Made by a program: the position numbers and the translations under genes. Positions 5,861-13,799 of a stretch of 53,607 nucleotides of DNA are shown piece after piece. Numbering within the stretch: position 1 is the first letter of the stretch; the number at the start of each line of letters is the position of its first letter. The notes beneath the pieces were generated by a model. It was given only the letters and a program-made list of their open reading frames with translations, had not been told where the DNA came from and searched no databases. The stretch is from Chloroflexota bacterium. Lineage in GTDB: Bacteria; Chloroflexota; Anaerolineae; UBA4142. The stretch is taken from the NCBI GenBank assembly GCA_016219275.1, contig JACRBM010000075.1, forward strand, positions 1-53,607. The letters run 5' to 3'.

Positions 5861-7732
5861 ATGGCATTCATCGAAATCAACGGCGCGCAGATTTACTACG
5901 CGACATTCGGCGAAGATCGTTCTGACCGCGCGCCCATCGTGCTGATTCACGGCTCGACCGGCACTGGGCAATCGAATTGGCAATTCGTCGCGCCACTCCT
6001 CGCGCGCGAGTATCGCGTGATCGTCCCCGATTGTCGCGGGCACGGACAGAGCGCCAATCCCCATCACTCGTACTCGTTCAAAGAAATGGCGGACGACACC
6101 GCTGCGCTCGTCCGCGCGCTCGGTTACGAACGCGCGCACATCATCGGGCACAGCAACGGCGGCAATGTCGCGCTCGTCACGCTTATTGAACATCCCGAAA
6201 TCGTCCAGACCGCGATTCCGCAAGCCGCGAACGCGTACGTCAGTCCTGACCTCATTGAAAAAGAACCGGCGATTTTTGATCCCGACCGTGTCGCGCGCGA
6301 ACGTCCCGAGTGGATGAACGAAATGATCGCGTTGCACGGCGCGGCACATGGCACAGAGTACTGGCGCGATTTGTTGCGGTTGACGCTGCACGCGATTATC
6401 ACCGAGCCGAATTATACACCGGACGATTTGGCTCGCGTGCGGCGACCGACGCTCGTGATTCAAGGCGCGCAGGATCGCGTCAATGCGCCGATGCGCCACG
6501 CGCAATTCATCGCGCGACACATCCCTGATGCCGAGTACTGGATTCCAGCCGGAATCGGTCACAACGTCCACGACGAATTGCTGTTCGATTGGATCACGCG
6601 CGTGCTCGATTTTCTCGCGCGGCGCGGCGACGCGGGGAACGACGCGCTCTATCGTTTGCGACGCGCGCAGTACGACCCGCGTGTGGCTGTGTTCGATGTC
6701 AACGCGACGCGCCGCGATGAGAGCATCGTTCTTACCGGCGAGGTGTTGACGCGCGAACAACTGCAGGTCGCGCGGTCTGTCATTTCGACGAACGTTTTTC
6801 GCGAGGAGAAATCTCCGTCCGATGATGGCACGATTTCTCGCTGCGCTCCAAATGACAGTCAGGTTGATTCCTCCAATCTCAAAATCTTGCTCATTGAAGC
6901 AACTCCGTGCGCGATCGTTATTCGCGCCGTTGCCGATGTGCGGCGCGAGCCGCGTTCGTTGGCGGAGCGAATGACGCAAGCGCGCTTTGGCGAAATCGTC
7001 CGCATCCTGGAAGAGCGCGACGACTGGGTGCGCGTTCAACTCGAACGCGATGGGTACATCGGTTGGACGCAAGTAGTCACACTTCATCGCGCCGATGCAA
7101 AAATCTTGCGCGAGTACGCCGCGTCATGCAACGCGCTTGTGCAAGGCGAAATTGTTTCGGCGTACACGGATGCCGCGCGAACGATCCAGGTCGGTAAATT
7201 GCCGTTTGCGATTTCATTGCCGATGATCGAACAGCGCGATGATAACGCGGCAATCTGTTTACCCGATGGGCGCGTTTGGTGGGTCACACAAGATTCGCTT
7301 TTACCCGGCGCAGAACGACCGCGCGCGAACGCGGCGGGTATTGCGTTCACCCTGGGTCTTATTCGCCGATTCGTCGGCGTGCCGTACTTGTGGGGCGGGC
7401 GCACGCCGTTTGGTTTCGATTGTTCGGGGCTCGCGCAAACGTTTTACGAATTTATCGGCGTCGCGATTCCGCGCGATGCGGATCAACAATTTCGCGCGGG
7501 TACGCCGGTCGAAGGGACGCCCACGCCCGGCGATTTGCTTTTCTTTGGCGAAGCGAGCGAATTGAGTGAACGCTATGAACGAATCACGCACGTCGCGATT
7601 TCGCTCGGCGGCGATGAATTCGTTCATGCGAACGGAACAGCGCGCGGAACTTCGTACAACAGTTTCGATCCCGCCGCGCCGAATTATCGCGCGTGGTTGC
7701 GCGAGCATTTTGTTGGGGCGCGGAGATATTGA
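5861..7732 (+). CDS. Fusion protein: alpha/beta-hydrolase + YkfC-like SH3b/NlpC-P60 cell-wall peptidase
   Basis: A 623-residue two-enzyme fusion. Residues 1-265 are an alpha/beta-hydrolase with nucleophile elbow GHSNGG (Ser98), an acid in GAQDR and His in GIGHNVHD. Residues about 275-623 resemble YkfC, the gamma-D-glutamyl-diamino-acid dipeptidyl peptidase: a DPRVAVFDV start, an SH3b segment ending DGYIGW, then an NlpC/P60 domain with Cys521 (FDCSGLAQ), His577 (THVAISLG) and a third His in FVHANG. YkfC-type enzymes trim murein peptides to L-Ala-gamma-D-Glu dipeptides, and the next gene is the matching epimerase. Residues about 306-333 are encoded by a copy of the roughly 82-bp genomic palindrome, read in frame inside the first SH3-like region. 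The ATG at 5861 follows AGGAG. The hydrolase substrate is unknown; an esterase or peptidase acting on wall fragments is a guess. Confidence 0.85.
   Translation: MAFIEINGAQIYYATFGEDRSDRAPIVLIHGSTGTGQSNWQFVAPLLAREYRVIVPDCRGHGQSANPHHSYSFKEMADDTAALVRALGYERAHIIGHSNGGNVALVTLIEHPEIVQTAIPQAANAYVSPDLIEKEPAIFDPDRVARERPEWMNEMIALHGAAHGTEYWRDLLRLTLHAIITEPNYTPDDLARVRRPTLVIQGAQDRVNAPMRHAQFIARHIPDAEYWIPAGIGHNVHDELLFDWITRVLDFLARRGDAGNDALYRLRRAQYDPRVAVFDVNATRRDESIVLTGEVLTREQLQVARSVISTNVFREEKSPSDDGTISRCAPNDSQVDSSNLKILLIEATPCAIVIRAVADVRREPRSLAERMTQARFGEIVRILEERDDWVRVQLERDGYIGWTQVVTLHRADAKILREYAASCNALVQGEIVSAYTDAARTIQVGKLPFAISLPMIEQRDDNAAICLPDGRVWWVTQDSLLPGAERPRANAAGIAFTLGLIRRFVGVPYLWGGRTPFGFDCSGLAQTFYEFIGVAIPRDADQQFRAGTPVEGTPTPGDLLFFGEASELSERYERITHVAISLGGDEFVHANGTARGTSYNSFDPAAPNYRAWLREHFVGARRY
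6777..6858. repeat. TGTCATTTCGA palindrome, copy 2, inside a coding region
   Basis: Full-length copy with ends CTGTCATTTCGACGA and CCAAATGACAG, lying wholly within the peptidase fusion gene and translated in frame as a linker of about 27 residues. Compare 33361-33442 for the same element in an intergenic setting. Confidence 0.85.
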
Positions 7733-7734
7733 CC

Positions 7735-7816
7735 GTCATTGCGAGGAGCGAAGCGACGAAGCAATCTCCTACAAACGACTTTGATTGCTTCGGGCAAAGT
7801 CCGCCCTCGCAATGAC
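7735..7816. repeat. GTCATTGCGAGGAGCGAAG palindrome
   Basis: A second palindrome family: GTCATTGCGA with GAAGCAATC on the left, GATTGCTTCG with TCGCAATGAC on the right. It starts 3 bases after the fusion gene's stop codon and ends 20 bases before the epimerase start, so the two genes are separated only by the repeat. Confidence 0.85.
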
Positions 7817-7836
7817 ATTAGACTACGGAGATTTCG

Positions 7837-8835
7837 ATGAAACTAACCTGGGAAGCATTGACGTTGGAATTACGCACGACGTTTCGCATCGCGCACGGTG
7901 CGGACGACCGGCGCTACAACGTGCTCGCGCATCTTGATGAAGGGCTGGGCGAAGCGGCGGCAGTCACGTATCACGGCGAAACGCAACAAGGAATCATGGA
8001 ATACCTGGCGCGCGTCGCAGATGACCTCGGCAAGAGCGCCGATCCGTTTTTGATCGAAGACATTCTCAATCGTTTGCCGCCTGGGTCGCAAGCCGCGCGC
8101 GCGGCGATTGACCTCGCGTTGCACGATGTGTGGGGCAAGCGATTGGGTCAGCCGCTCTATCGTTTGTTCGGACTCGACCCGACGCGCGTGCCGTTGACTT
8201 CGTTTACGATTGCGATGGACGACCCCGAATTGATGGCGCAACGTGCGAAAGAATCCGGCTTGCCGATCATCAAGGTCAAGGTCGGCGGCGCGAACGACGA
8301 AGCGATGGTCGCGGCGATTCGCCGCGCGACGAACGCGAAATTGCGCGTGGATGCAAATGCCGGTTGGACGCGCGACCAAGCCGCCGCGATGATTCCGCGT
8401 CTCGCACAGTACGATTTGGAATTTATCGAACAGCCGTTGCCGGTCGGCGACATCGAAGGATTGAAGTGGTTACGCACACAGAAATTCGGTCTACCGATTT
8501 TTGCAGACGAGCCAGTCAAGACCGCGCGCGATGTCGCGGCGCACGCGGGCGCGGTGGATGGCGTCGTCGTCAAGTTGATGAAGACCGGCGGCATTCGCGA
8601 AGCGTTGCGCGCGATTCACACCGCGCGCGCGCTCGATATGCAAGTGATGCTCAGTTGCATGGTCGAGAGTTCGGTCGGCGTGACCGCCGCCGCGCATCTC
8701 GCGCCGCTGTGCGACTATGCCGATCTTGACGGTCCGTTGCTCATTCGCAATGATCGCTTCACAGGTGTGCGCTACGATGGCGCGCGGATGATTTTGCCGG
8801 ACAAACCTGGGTTGGGTGTGATAGAGGTGGGGTAG
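7837..8835 (+). CDS. Dipeptide epimerase (L-Ala-D/L-Glu epimerase type, enolase superfamily)
   Basis: A 332-residue enolase-superfamily enzyme. The catalytic K-x-K is in IIKVKVGG near residue 147, metal ligands are Asp in LRVDANAGW (about 171), Glu in FIEQPLP (about 196) and Asp in FADEP (about 222), and the opposite base Lys is in VVVKLMKTGGI near 245. The D-L-D-G-P motif near the C terminus is typical of dipeptide epimerases. In Bacillus YkfB and E. coli YcjG this enzyme converts L-Ala-D-Glu to L-Ala-L-Glu during murein-peptide recycling. The two upstream genes, a YkfC-like peptidase and an M19 dipeptidase, supply and consume the dipeptide. The ATG at 7837 has GGAG 8 bases upstream, and a strong terminator follows the stop. 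Confidence 0.9.
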   Translation: MKLTWEALTLELRTTFRIAHGADDRRYNVLAHLDEGLGEAAAVTYHGETQQGIMEYLARVADDLGKSADPFLIEDILNRLPPGSQAARAAIDLALHDVWGKRLGQPLYRLFGLDPTRVPLTSFTIAMDDPELMAQRAKESGLPIIKVKVGGANDEAMVAAIRRATNAKLRVDANAGWTRDQAAAMIPRLAQYDLEFIEQPLPVGDIEGLKWLRTQKFGLPIFADEPVKTARDVAAHAGAVDGVVVKLMKTGGIREALRAIHTARALDMQVMLSCMVESSVGVTAAAHLAPLCDYADLDGPLLIRNDRFTGVRYDGARMILPDKPGLGVIEVG

Positions 8836-8841
8836 ATAGAC

Positions 8842-8875
8842 AAACCCGAAGGGCTTCAAGCCCCTTCGGGTTTTT
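8842..8875 (+). terminator. Intrinsic terminator after the epimerase
   Basis: Stem AAACCCGAAGGG / CCCTTCGGGTTT with a 9-base loop, then TTTTTGATT. It sits between convergent genes and may serve mgsA from the other strand too. Confidence 0.85.
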
Positions 8876-8878
8876 GAT

Positions 8879-9337
8879 TCAGGTCGCCTGCCGATTGCGA
8901 TGCTCGCCGTACTCGGGTAACAAGCGGTCGTATGTCTCATCCATCAGCGGGGATGAGATCATGAAATCGGCGGTCGCGCGATTGCAGGCAATCGGAATGT
9001 TCCACACGACTGCCATTCTCAACAACGCTTTGACATCGGGATCGTGTGGCATCGGTTCGAGCGGGTCCCAGAAAAAGATGAGAAAGTCAATCTCACCGTC
9101 AACGATTTTTGCGCCGATCTGTTGATCGCCGCCGAGCGGACCGCTTTCGAGTTTGTGAATTTCGAATCCCAGTTCTTTCTCCAACAGCGTCCCCGTTGTC
9201 CCCGTCGCGTAGATGATGTGGTGCGCCAAGAGATCGCGATTGAATTTTGCCCACTCGATCAAATCGCGCTTTTTGTTGTCGTGCGCCACGAGCGCGATTT
9301 TCTTGTCCGGTTCGATGGTGATTCTCTTTTGCGTCAT
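8879..9337 (-). CDS. mgsA: Methylglyoxal synthase
   Basis: A 152-residue MgsA that turns dihydroxyacetone phosphate into methylglyoxal and phosphate, a bypass of lower glycolysis. Family landmarks are [12 protein letters not shown] at residues 12-23, the phosphate-binding G-T-T-G-T motif at 46-50, the S-G-P-x-G-G-D-Q-Q-I-G-A segment at 65-76 and the catalytic Asp in FFWDPLEP near 91. The length matches the family. The start has AAGGAGG 5 bases upstream. It runs convergent to the epimerase and in the same direction as the dienelactone hydrolase gene, 14 bases downstream of it, so the two are probably co-transcribed. Confidence 0.95.
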   Translation of the reverse strand: MTQKRITIEPDKKIALVAHDNKKRDLIEWAKFNRDLLAHHIIYATGTTGTLLEKELGFEIHKLESGPLGGDQQIGAKIVDGEIDFLIFFWDPLEPMPHDPDVKALLRMAVVWNIPIACNRATADFMISSPLMDETYDRLLPEYGEHRNRQAT

Positions 9338-9351
9338 TCAACCTCCTTTTC

Positions 9352-10122
9352 TCAACTTGCTTGCGTGTGCGCCGCGATGAAATTCAACGCGCGCGTCCAC
9401 GCGTCTGCCGATGCATCTGCGAATTCCGTGTAACGCCGATCAAAGAAACTATGCGGCGCGTCGGGATACGTGACGATCTCGTGCGGTACGCCCGCGCGGT
9501 CGAGTTGCGCGTCGAGTTGTTGCACATCGCTCGCGGGAATGCCCTGGTCTGCGCCGCCGAACAATCCGAGCACCGGGTAGCGAATCTGGCTTGCCTGGTC
9601 AAGCGTCGCGCCGCGCGCGCCGGGAATCGGGCGGCTCATGCCGGCGTAGAACGCGATGATGCCGGACAAATCCAACGCTTCAGTCGCGGTGAGCAACGAC
9701 AACGCGCCGCCGCGACAAAAGCCGACGACAAAGGTCGCGCGCACGGCGGGATTGTTCGCGCGCAAATACGCAAGCGCCGCCGTGACATCGGTGAGGAACG
9801 TCGGCATCGTCATCGCTTCGACATGCGAACGAAATTCGAACGTGTCGTCGCGGGGACCGATGCCGGCGGTGCGTCCGAAATAATCGAGCGCGAGCGCGGG
9901 GTAACCTTGTTCGGCAAAACGCAGAGCCAGTTCTTTGTAGAACTGATGCAAGCCGCGAACGTCCGGAAAAACGATCACCTGGGCGTTTTTCTTTTGCGTC
10001 GGATGCGCGAGGTATGCGGCAAAGCGAGTGCCATCCTGGGCGGTCAACACGATATCTTCCCCATTCGCCGAGCCGCCCGAAATCGGCGGGACGGGTGGTC
10101 GTGCATCGAGGTCGTAACACAT
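9352..10122 (-). CDS. Dienelactone hydrolase family protein
   Basis: A 256-residue alpha/beta-hydrolase of the DLH/carboxymethylenebutenolidase family. The nucleophile is a cysteine in VGFCRGGA (about residue 154), the acid is in FGGADQGIP and the His is in DAPHSFFD near 224. DLH proper hydrolyses dienelactones in chlorocatechol breakdown, but many homologues have unknown substrates, so only the family is claimed. The start ATG at 10122 follows AAGGAG. A consensus-like promoter lies upstream, divergent from the ABC exporter operon, and mgsA follows 14 bases after the stop. Confidence 0.88.
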   Translation of the reverse strand: MCYDLDARPPVPPISGGSANGEDIVLTAQDGTRFAAYLAHPTQKKNAQVIVFPDVRGLHQFYKELALRFAEQGYPALALDYFGRTAGIGPRDDTFEFRSHVEAMTMPTFLTDVTAALAYLRANNPAVRATFVVGFCRGGALSLLTATEALDLSGIIAFYAGMSRPIPGARGATLDQASQIRYPVLGLFGGADQGIPASDVQQLDAQLDRAGVPHEIVTYPDAPHSFFDRRYTEFADASADAWTRALNFIAAHTQAS

Positions 10123-10158
10123 TATCGGATTCTCCTTCTTTGCGATTCAAGCGAAGGC

Positions 10159-10187
10159 ATCATAGTTGCATCGTCCAACACTGTCAA
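10159..10187 (-). promoter_or_regulatory. Sigma-70 promoter for dienelactone hydrolase and mgsA
   Basis: Minus-strand TTGACA (10187-10182), a 17-base spacer, and TATGAT (10164-10159). Confidence 0.75.
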
Positions 10188-10207
10188 GCCCTGTGCGAAA
10201 TTCTCGT

Positions 10208-10236
10208 TTGTCGTCGCACGCGTGTTGTGATAAAAT
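10208..10236 (+). promoter_or_regulatory. Sigma-70 promoter for the ABC exporter operon
   Basis: TTGTCG at 10208-10213, a 17-base spacer, TAAAAT at 10231-10236. It is about 20 bases from the divergent promoter and 35 bases upstream of the ATPase start. Confidence 0.65.
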
Positions 10237-10270
10237 CTTGTCTTGCGTATTCTCACCTTGAGGGATTCAC

Positions 10271-11278
10271 TTGACACCAACTGCTTCGGTCGAAACACGC
10301 GATCTGGGTCGTCTCTACAAAATTCGTGACGGTAAAAAGAAAGAACCCAAGACGCTGACCGCGCTCGACAACGTATCGTTGCAGATCGCGCGCGGCGAAT
10401 TGTTCGGCTTGCTCGGTCCGAACGGCGCGGGCAAGACGACACTTATCAAAATCCTGACGACACTTCTTGCGCCGACGAGCGGCGCGGCGTCCGTCGCCGG
10501 TTACGATGTCGTGCGCGAACCGCACTTGGTGCGCCCGCTCATCAACATGGTCTCCGGCGGCGAGTCGTCCGGTTATGGCTTGCTCACCGTGCGCGAAAAT
10601 TTGTGGATGTTCGCGCAGTTCTACGGCATCCCCACGAATCAAGCGAACAAACGCATCCAGGAATTGCTCGCCATCGTCGGCATGACGGATCGGCTCAACA
10701 CCAAATCATCCGACCTCTCGACCGGCTTGCGGCAAAAGATGAACATCGTGCGCGGATTTCTGACCGATCCGCAAGTGTTGTTTCTCGACGAACCGACCCT
10801 GGGTCTCGACGTTGGCGCGTCGCGCGATGTGCGTGCGTTCATCCGCCAATGGGTTACACAAGACAAATCGCGCACGTTGTTGTTGACGACGCATTACATG
10901 GTCGAAGCGGACGAGTTGTGCGACCGCGTCGCGATCATCAACCAGGGGCGTGTGCTCGCGTGCGATACGCCCGCGAACTTGAAACATCGTTTGCAACGCG
11001 AGGCGATCTTTCAAATCGAAACGACGCCGCTGGATGGAGTGGATGTGAAAATGATCGAGTCGCTCGCCGGCGTCCGCCAGGTTACGCATCGCGCAGGCGA
11101 TGGACGCGCGACGCTCGAGTTGATGCTCGACGCGGACGACGCGGTGGGCGGTGTCATCAACACACTGACGATGAATCACGCGCGTCTGCTCAATCTCCGC
11201 AAGCGCGAGCCGACGCTCGAAGATGTATTCGTGGATTTGGTCGGGCGGAGCATGGCAGACGTGGAGAGCGTTCAGTAG
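10271..11278 (+). CDS. ABC-2 type exporter, ATP-binding protein
   Basis: A 335-residue ABC ATPase of the drug/antibiotic exporter (DrrA-like) class. Walker A GPNGAGKTT is near residues 55-63, the signature-like LSTGLRQK near 154, Walker B VLFLDEPTLGLD near 170-181, and the switch His in LLTTHYM near 205. The C-terminal 100 residues form the accessory domain usual in this class, ending LEDVFVDL. The start is TTG with GAGGG just upstream. It heads a four-gene run (ATPase, permease, NUDIX, permease) in which the last three genes overlap by ATGA, so the three ABC parts are expected to form one exporter. The cargo cannot be inferred. Confidence 0.92.
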   Translation: MTPTASVETRDLGRLYKIRDGKKKEPKTLTALDNVSLQIARGELFGLLGPNGAGKTTLIKILTTLLAPTSGAASVAGYDVVREPHLVRPLINMVSGGESSGYGLLTVRENLWMFAQFYGIPTNQANKRIQELLAIVGMTDRLNTKSSDLSTGLRQKMNIVRGFLTDPQVLFLDEPTLGLDVGASRDVRAFIRQWVTQDKSRTLLLTTHYMVEADELCDRVAIINQGRVLACDTPANLKHRLQREAIFQIETTPLDGVDVKMIESLAGVRQVTHRAGDGRATLELMLDADDAVGGVINTLTMNHARLLNLRKREPTLEDVFVDLVGRSMADVESVQ

Positions 11279-11282
11279 CGGC

Positions 11283-12116
11283 ATGGAGCAACTCAAGAAA
11301 AACAACGGCTGGCGATTATTTCTGCAAACCGTGATCGGGCGTGCGTACCCGCGCGTCATCGGCACGCAACGCGAACGGTCGTGGTTGTTCTTCGACGTGT
11401 GTTTGCCGATTCTCGCGATCTCGGCGTACGTGTTCGTTTATCGCGCGATGCGCGCGCCAGACGAGTACGTCGGTTTCGTCGTGTTCGGCGGCGCGATGAC
11501 CGCGTTCTGGCTCAACGTGTTGTGGGCGATGTCGTCGCAGTTGTACTGGGAAAAAGAGCAGGGCAATCTCGCGCTTTACATCATGTCGCCGGCTTCGATG
11601 ATGGCGGTCCTGTTAGGGATGGCGCTCGGCGGGTTGATCGCGACCGCGTTGCGCGCGACCGCGATTGTCGTTGTAGGCAGTTTTATTTTTGGTGTGCAGT
11701 ACGCGGTCGTCAGTTTTCCGCATTTGCTCGCGGTATTTCTGCTCGCGATGATCGCGCTGTACGGGATGGGGATGATGATGGCGTCGCTGTTTTTGTTGTT
11801 GAGCCGCGAGGCGTGGCATCTTTCGAATCTCGCACAGGAACCGATCTACCTGTTGTCGGGTTTTTATTTTCCGATCAAACATCTCAACTTTTGGCTCGCC
11901 GCCGGTGCGTCGCTCGTGCCGCTAACCCTGGGTCTCGACGCGATGCGGCAACTCGCGTTTCCCTCCGGCGCGGCAATTGGTTTTCTCAGCGTCGAGATCG
12001 AAATTCTCGCGCTCATCGCGTTGAGCGCGATCTTTCTCGTCGCGGCGCGCGTGTTGCTCGCGCACATGGAACGCTTGGCGATTCGTGAAGGACGGTTGAC
12101 GGAGAGTCGTAGATGA
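11283..12116 (+). CDS. ABC-2 type transporter permease (first subunit)
   Basis: A 277-residue membrane protein with about six predicted hydrophobic segments (for example near residues 35-55, 65-85, 105-125, 130-165, 225-260), matching ABC-2 permeases. It carries a short charged N terminus and ends with a charged tail. The ATG at 11283 is chosen because it lies 4 bases after the ATPase stop; a longer frame starting inside the ATPase gene is less likely. It overlaps the NUDIX gene by four bases (ATGA). Together with the later permease at 12766 it should make a heterodimeric channel driven by the upstream ATPase. Confidence 0.88.
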   Translation: MEQLKKNNGWRLFLQTVIGRAYPRVIGTQRERSWLFFDVCLPILAISAYVFVYRAMRAPDEYVGFVVFGGAMTAFWLNVLWAMSSQLYWEKEQGNLALYIMSPASMMAVLLGMALGGLIATALRATAIVVVGSFIFGVQYAVVSFPHLLAVFLLAMIALYGMGMMMASLFLLLSREAWHLSNLAQEPIYLLSGFYFPIKHLNFWLAAGASLVPLTLGLDAMRQLAFPSGAAIGFLSVEIEILALIALSAIFLVAARVLLAHMERLAIREGRLTESRR

Positions 12117-12769
12117 ATGGGAATGACATGACACCGGCGGAACAGATTGCCTTGTGGGCGGATCGGATCCGCGACATGGCGGCGATGGGGTTGCTGTTCT
12201 CGCAGAACGTGTACGACCGAACCAACTACGAAAATTTGCGAACGATGGCGATGGCGATGAACGCGCTGGCGACCGGCGAATCGCTTGAACAGATGGAACC
12301 TTTGCGCGCGACGATCTTTGCGCGCCCCACCCCGTTCGCGGTTGGCGATGCGGCGGTGATTGACGATGCGGGACGCATCTTGTTGATTCGCCGCGCGGAC
12401 AATCGTTTGTGGGCGATGCCGGGCGGCGCGCTTGAAGTGGGCGAAACTCCGGCAGAAGGCGTCGTGCGCGAAGCATTTGAAGAAGCCGGCGTGCGTTCGC
12501 GCGTGATCGCGCTCGTCGGCGTGTTCGATTCGCGTTTGTGTGGCACGGTCGCGCGGTTTCATTTATACCAGTTTATTTTTCTGTGTCGTCCGCTCGATAC
12601 ACAACTTGCGAAACCGTCGCACGCGCTCGAAGTGCTGGACGCGCAATGGTTCGCGGAAAACGCGTTGCCGCGCGATCTCGACCCAGGACACGCGACGCGC
12701 ATCCCAGAGGCGTTTCGCGTGTGGCGCGGCGATCACCGCGCGTTCTTTGATCGCGAGGGAAGCGAATGA
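12113..12769 (+). CDS. NUDIX hydrolase with N-terminal helical domain
   Basis: A 218-residue protein. Residues 1-65 form a helical extension of the kind seen ahead of NUDIX domains in ADP-ribose pyrophosphatase-like proteins. The NUDIX fold follows, with box G-x5-E-x7-R-E-x2-E-E-x-G starting in GGALEVGETPAEGVVREAFEEAG (about residues 102-124), including the R-E-x-x-E-E-x-G metal-binding core. NUDIX enzymes hydrolyse nucleoside diphosphates linked to another group; the substrate is not predictable here. It is odd in that it is wedged between two exporter permease genes, overlapping both by ATGA, so it is translated in step with them. That suggests either a role linked to the exported compound or simple operon hitch-hiking. 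Confidence 0.88.
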   Translation: MNGNDMTPAEQIALWADRIRDMAAMGLLFSQNVYDRTNYENLRTMAMAMNALATGESLEQMEPLRATIFARPTPFAVGDAAVIDDAGRILLIRRADNRLWAMPGGALEVGETPAEGVVREAFEEAGVRSRVIALVGVFDSRLCGTVARFHLYQFIFLCRPLDTQLAKPSHALEVLDAQWFAENALPRDLDPGHATRIPEAFRVWRGDHRAFFDREGSE

Positions 12770-13614
12770 GGTCCGCACTGCGTTCATTCAGAATGGCGAC
12801 CTGGCTCGGTTGGCAGATCGAATCGAACTGGACCGACCCGTTTCTGTTTGCGGTCTATTCCATCGTCAAGCCGGTCGCGAGCGCGATGATACTCGTCGTG
12901 ATGTACAGCGTCGTCACCGGCAGCGATTTCGCCTCGCCGCTCTTTCCGTACATTTATCTTGGCAATGCGTTTTACATTTTCGTCGGCGCGGTGATGATTG
13001 GCGTGTCGTGGGCGGTGATTGACGACCGCGAACATTATCGCACGCTCAAGTACATTTACACCGCGCCGGTGCAGATTCCGTTTTACTTGATCGGGCGAGG
13101 CGTCGCGCGTTTTATCACAGGATCGGTCGCCGTGTTTATCACGATTGCGGTGGGCGTGTTGTTTTTGAACGTGCCGATCAATTTTGCCGCGATCAATGCG
13201 CCGCTGTTTCTTGTTTCGCTCGCGATTGGTGTGGTCATGCTCGCGATGCTGGGGCTAATTCTTGCGGGCGTCACGCTTTTGCTCGCGCATCACGCCGGGT
13301 ATCTCGGCGAGGCAGTCGCGGGCGCGTTGTATTTGTTTAGCGGCGCGGTCTTTCCGCTCGATGTGTTGCCGGAATACTTGCGTCCCATCGGATACGCGAT
13401 GCCGATCACGTACTGGCTCGAACTGTTGCGCCGTTCGCTCGTCGGCTCGGTCGCGCAGGCATTTCCCACGCTTGCGAATTTCAGCGACGCGCAACTGCTC
13501 GCGATTCTCGTCGCGCTCACGGTTGCGTTTGCATTCCTCGCGATGGTTGTGTTCCGTCGCTGTGATCGCCGCGCGCGCGAACGCGGGTTGATTGATCGGA
13601 CGACGAATTATTGA
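12766..13614 (+). CDS. ABC-2 type transporter permease (second subunit)
   Basis: A 282-residue ABC-2 permease with about six membrane segments and the common motif of a cytoplasmic N terminus followed by a helix near residues 30-50. The stretch ALYLFSGAVFPLDVLPEYLRPIGYAMPITYW near 187-217 is the re-entrant or periplasmic loop region typical of this family (compare YLLSGFYFPI in the first permease). It starts with ATGA overlapping the NUDIX stop. It is the last gene of the operon; a large intergenic hairpin follows. Confidence 0.88.
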   Translation: MRSALRSFRMATWLGWQIESNWTDPFLFAVYSIVKPVASAMILVVMYSVVTGSDFASPLFPYIYLGNAFYIFVGAVMIGVSWAVIDDREHYRTLKYIYTAPVQIPFYLIGRGVARFITGSVAVFITIAVGVLFLNVPINFAAINAPLFLVSLAIGVVMLAMLGLILAGVTLLLAHHAGYLGEAVAGALYLFSGAVFPLDVLPEYLRPIGYAMPITYWLELLRRSLVGSVAQAFPTLANFSDAQLLAILVALTVAFAFLAMVVFRRCDRRARERGLIDRTTNY

Positions 13615-13644
13615 TCGAAAAAAAGACGCGACGGGTCAACTCAC

Positions 13645-13750
13645 GGCTTTTCAAAAGTCGCTTGACTCACTTGCTGACCTAACCCCCAACCCCCTTCCCT
13701 CATAGGAAAGGGGGCAGGGGGTTAGGTCAGCAAATGACTTTTGAAAAGCC
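13645..13750. repeat. Large two-layer inverted repeat
   Basis: Outer arms GGCTTTTCAAAAGTC (13645-13659) and GACTTTTGAAAAGCC (13736-13750) enclose inner arms TGCTGACCTAACCCCC and GGGGGTTAGGTCAGCA and a C-rich/G-rich core. It could end the ABC operon, but no T-run follows. The CCCCAACCCCC core resembles a common dispersed repeat, so an outer repeat invaded by an inner one is likely. Confidence 0.8.
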
Positions 13751-13762
13751 CTGGCGGTCAAC

Positions 13763-13791
13763 TTGACCGGACTAGTGAGATGTGCTATAAC
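13763..13791 (+). promoter_or_regulatory. Sigma-70 promoter of the AspRS T-box leader
   Basis: TTGACC at 13763-13768, a 17-base spacer, and TATAAC at 13786-13791, placing the transcript start at about 13798. Confidence 0.75.
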
Positions 13792-13799
13792 CCAACCAC

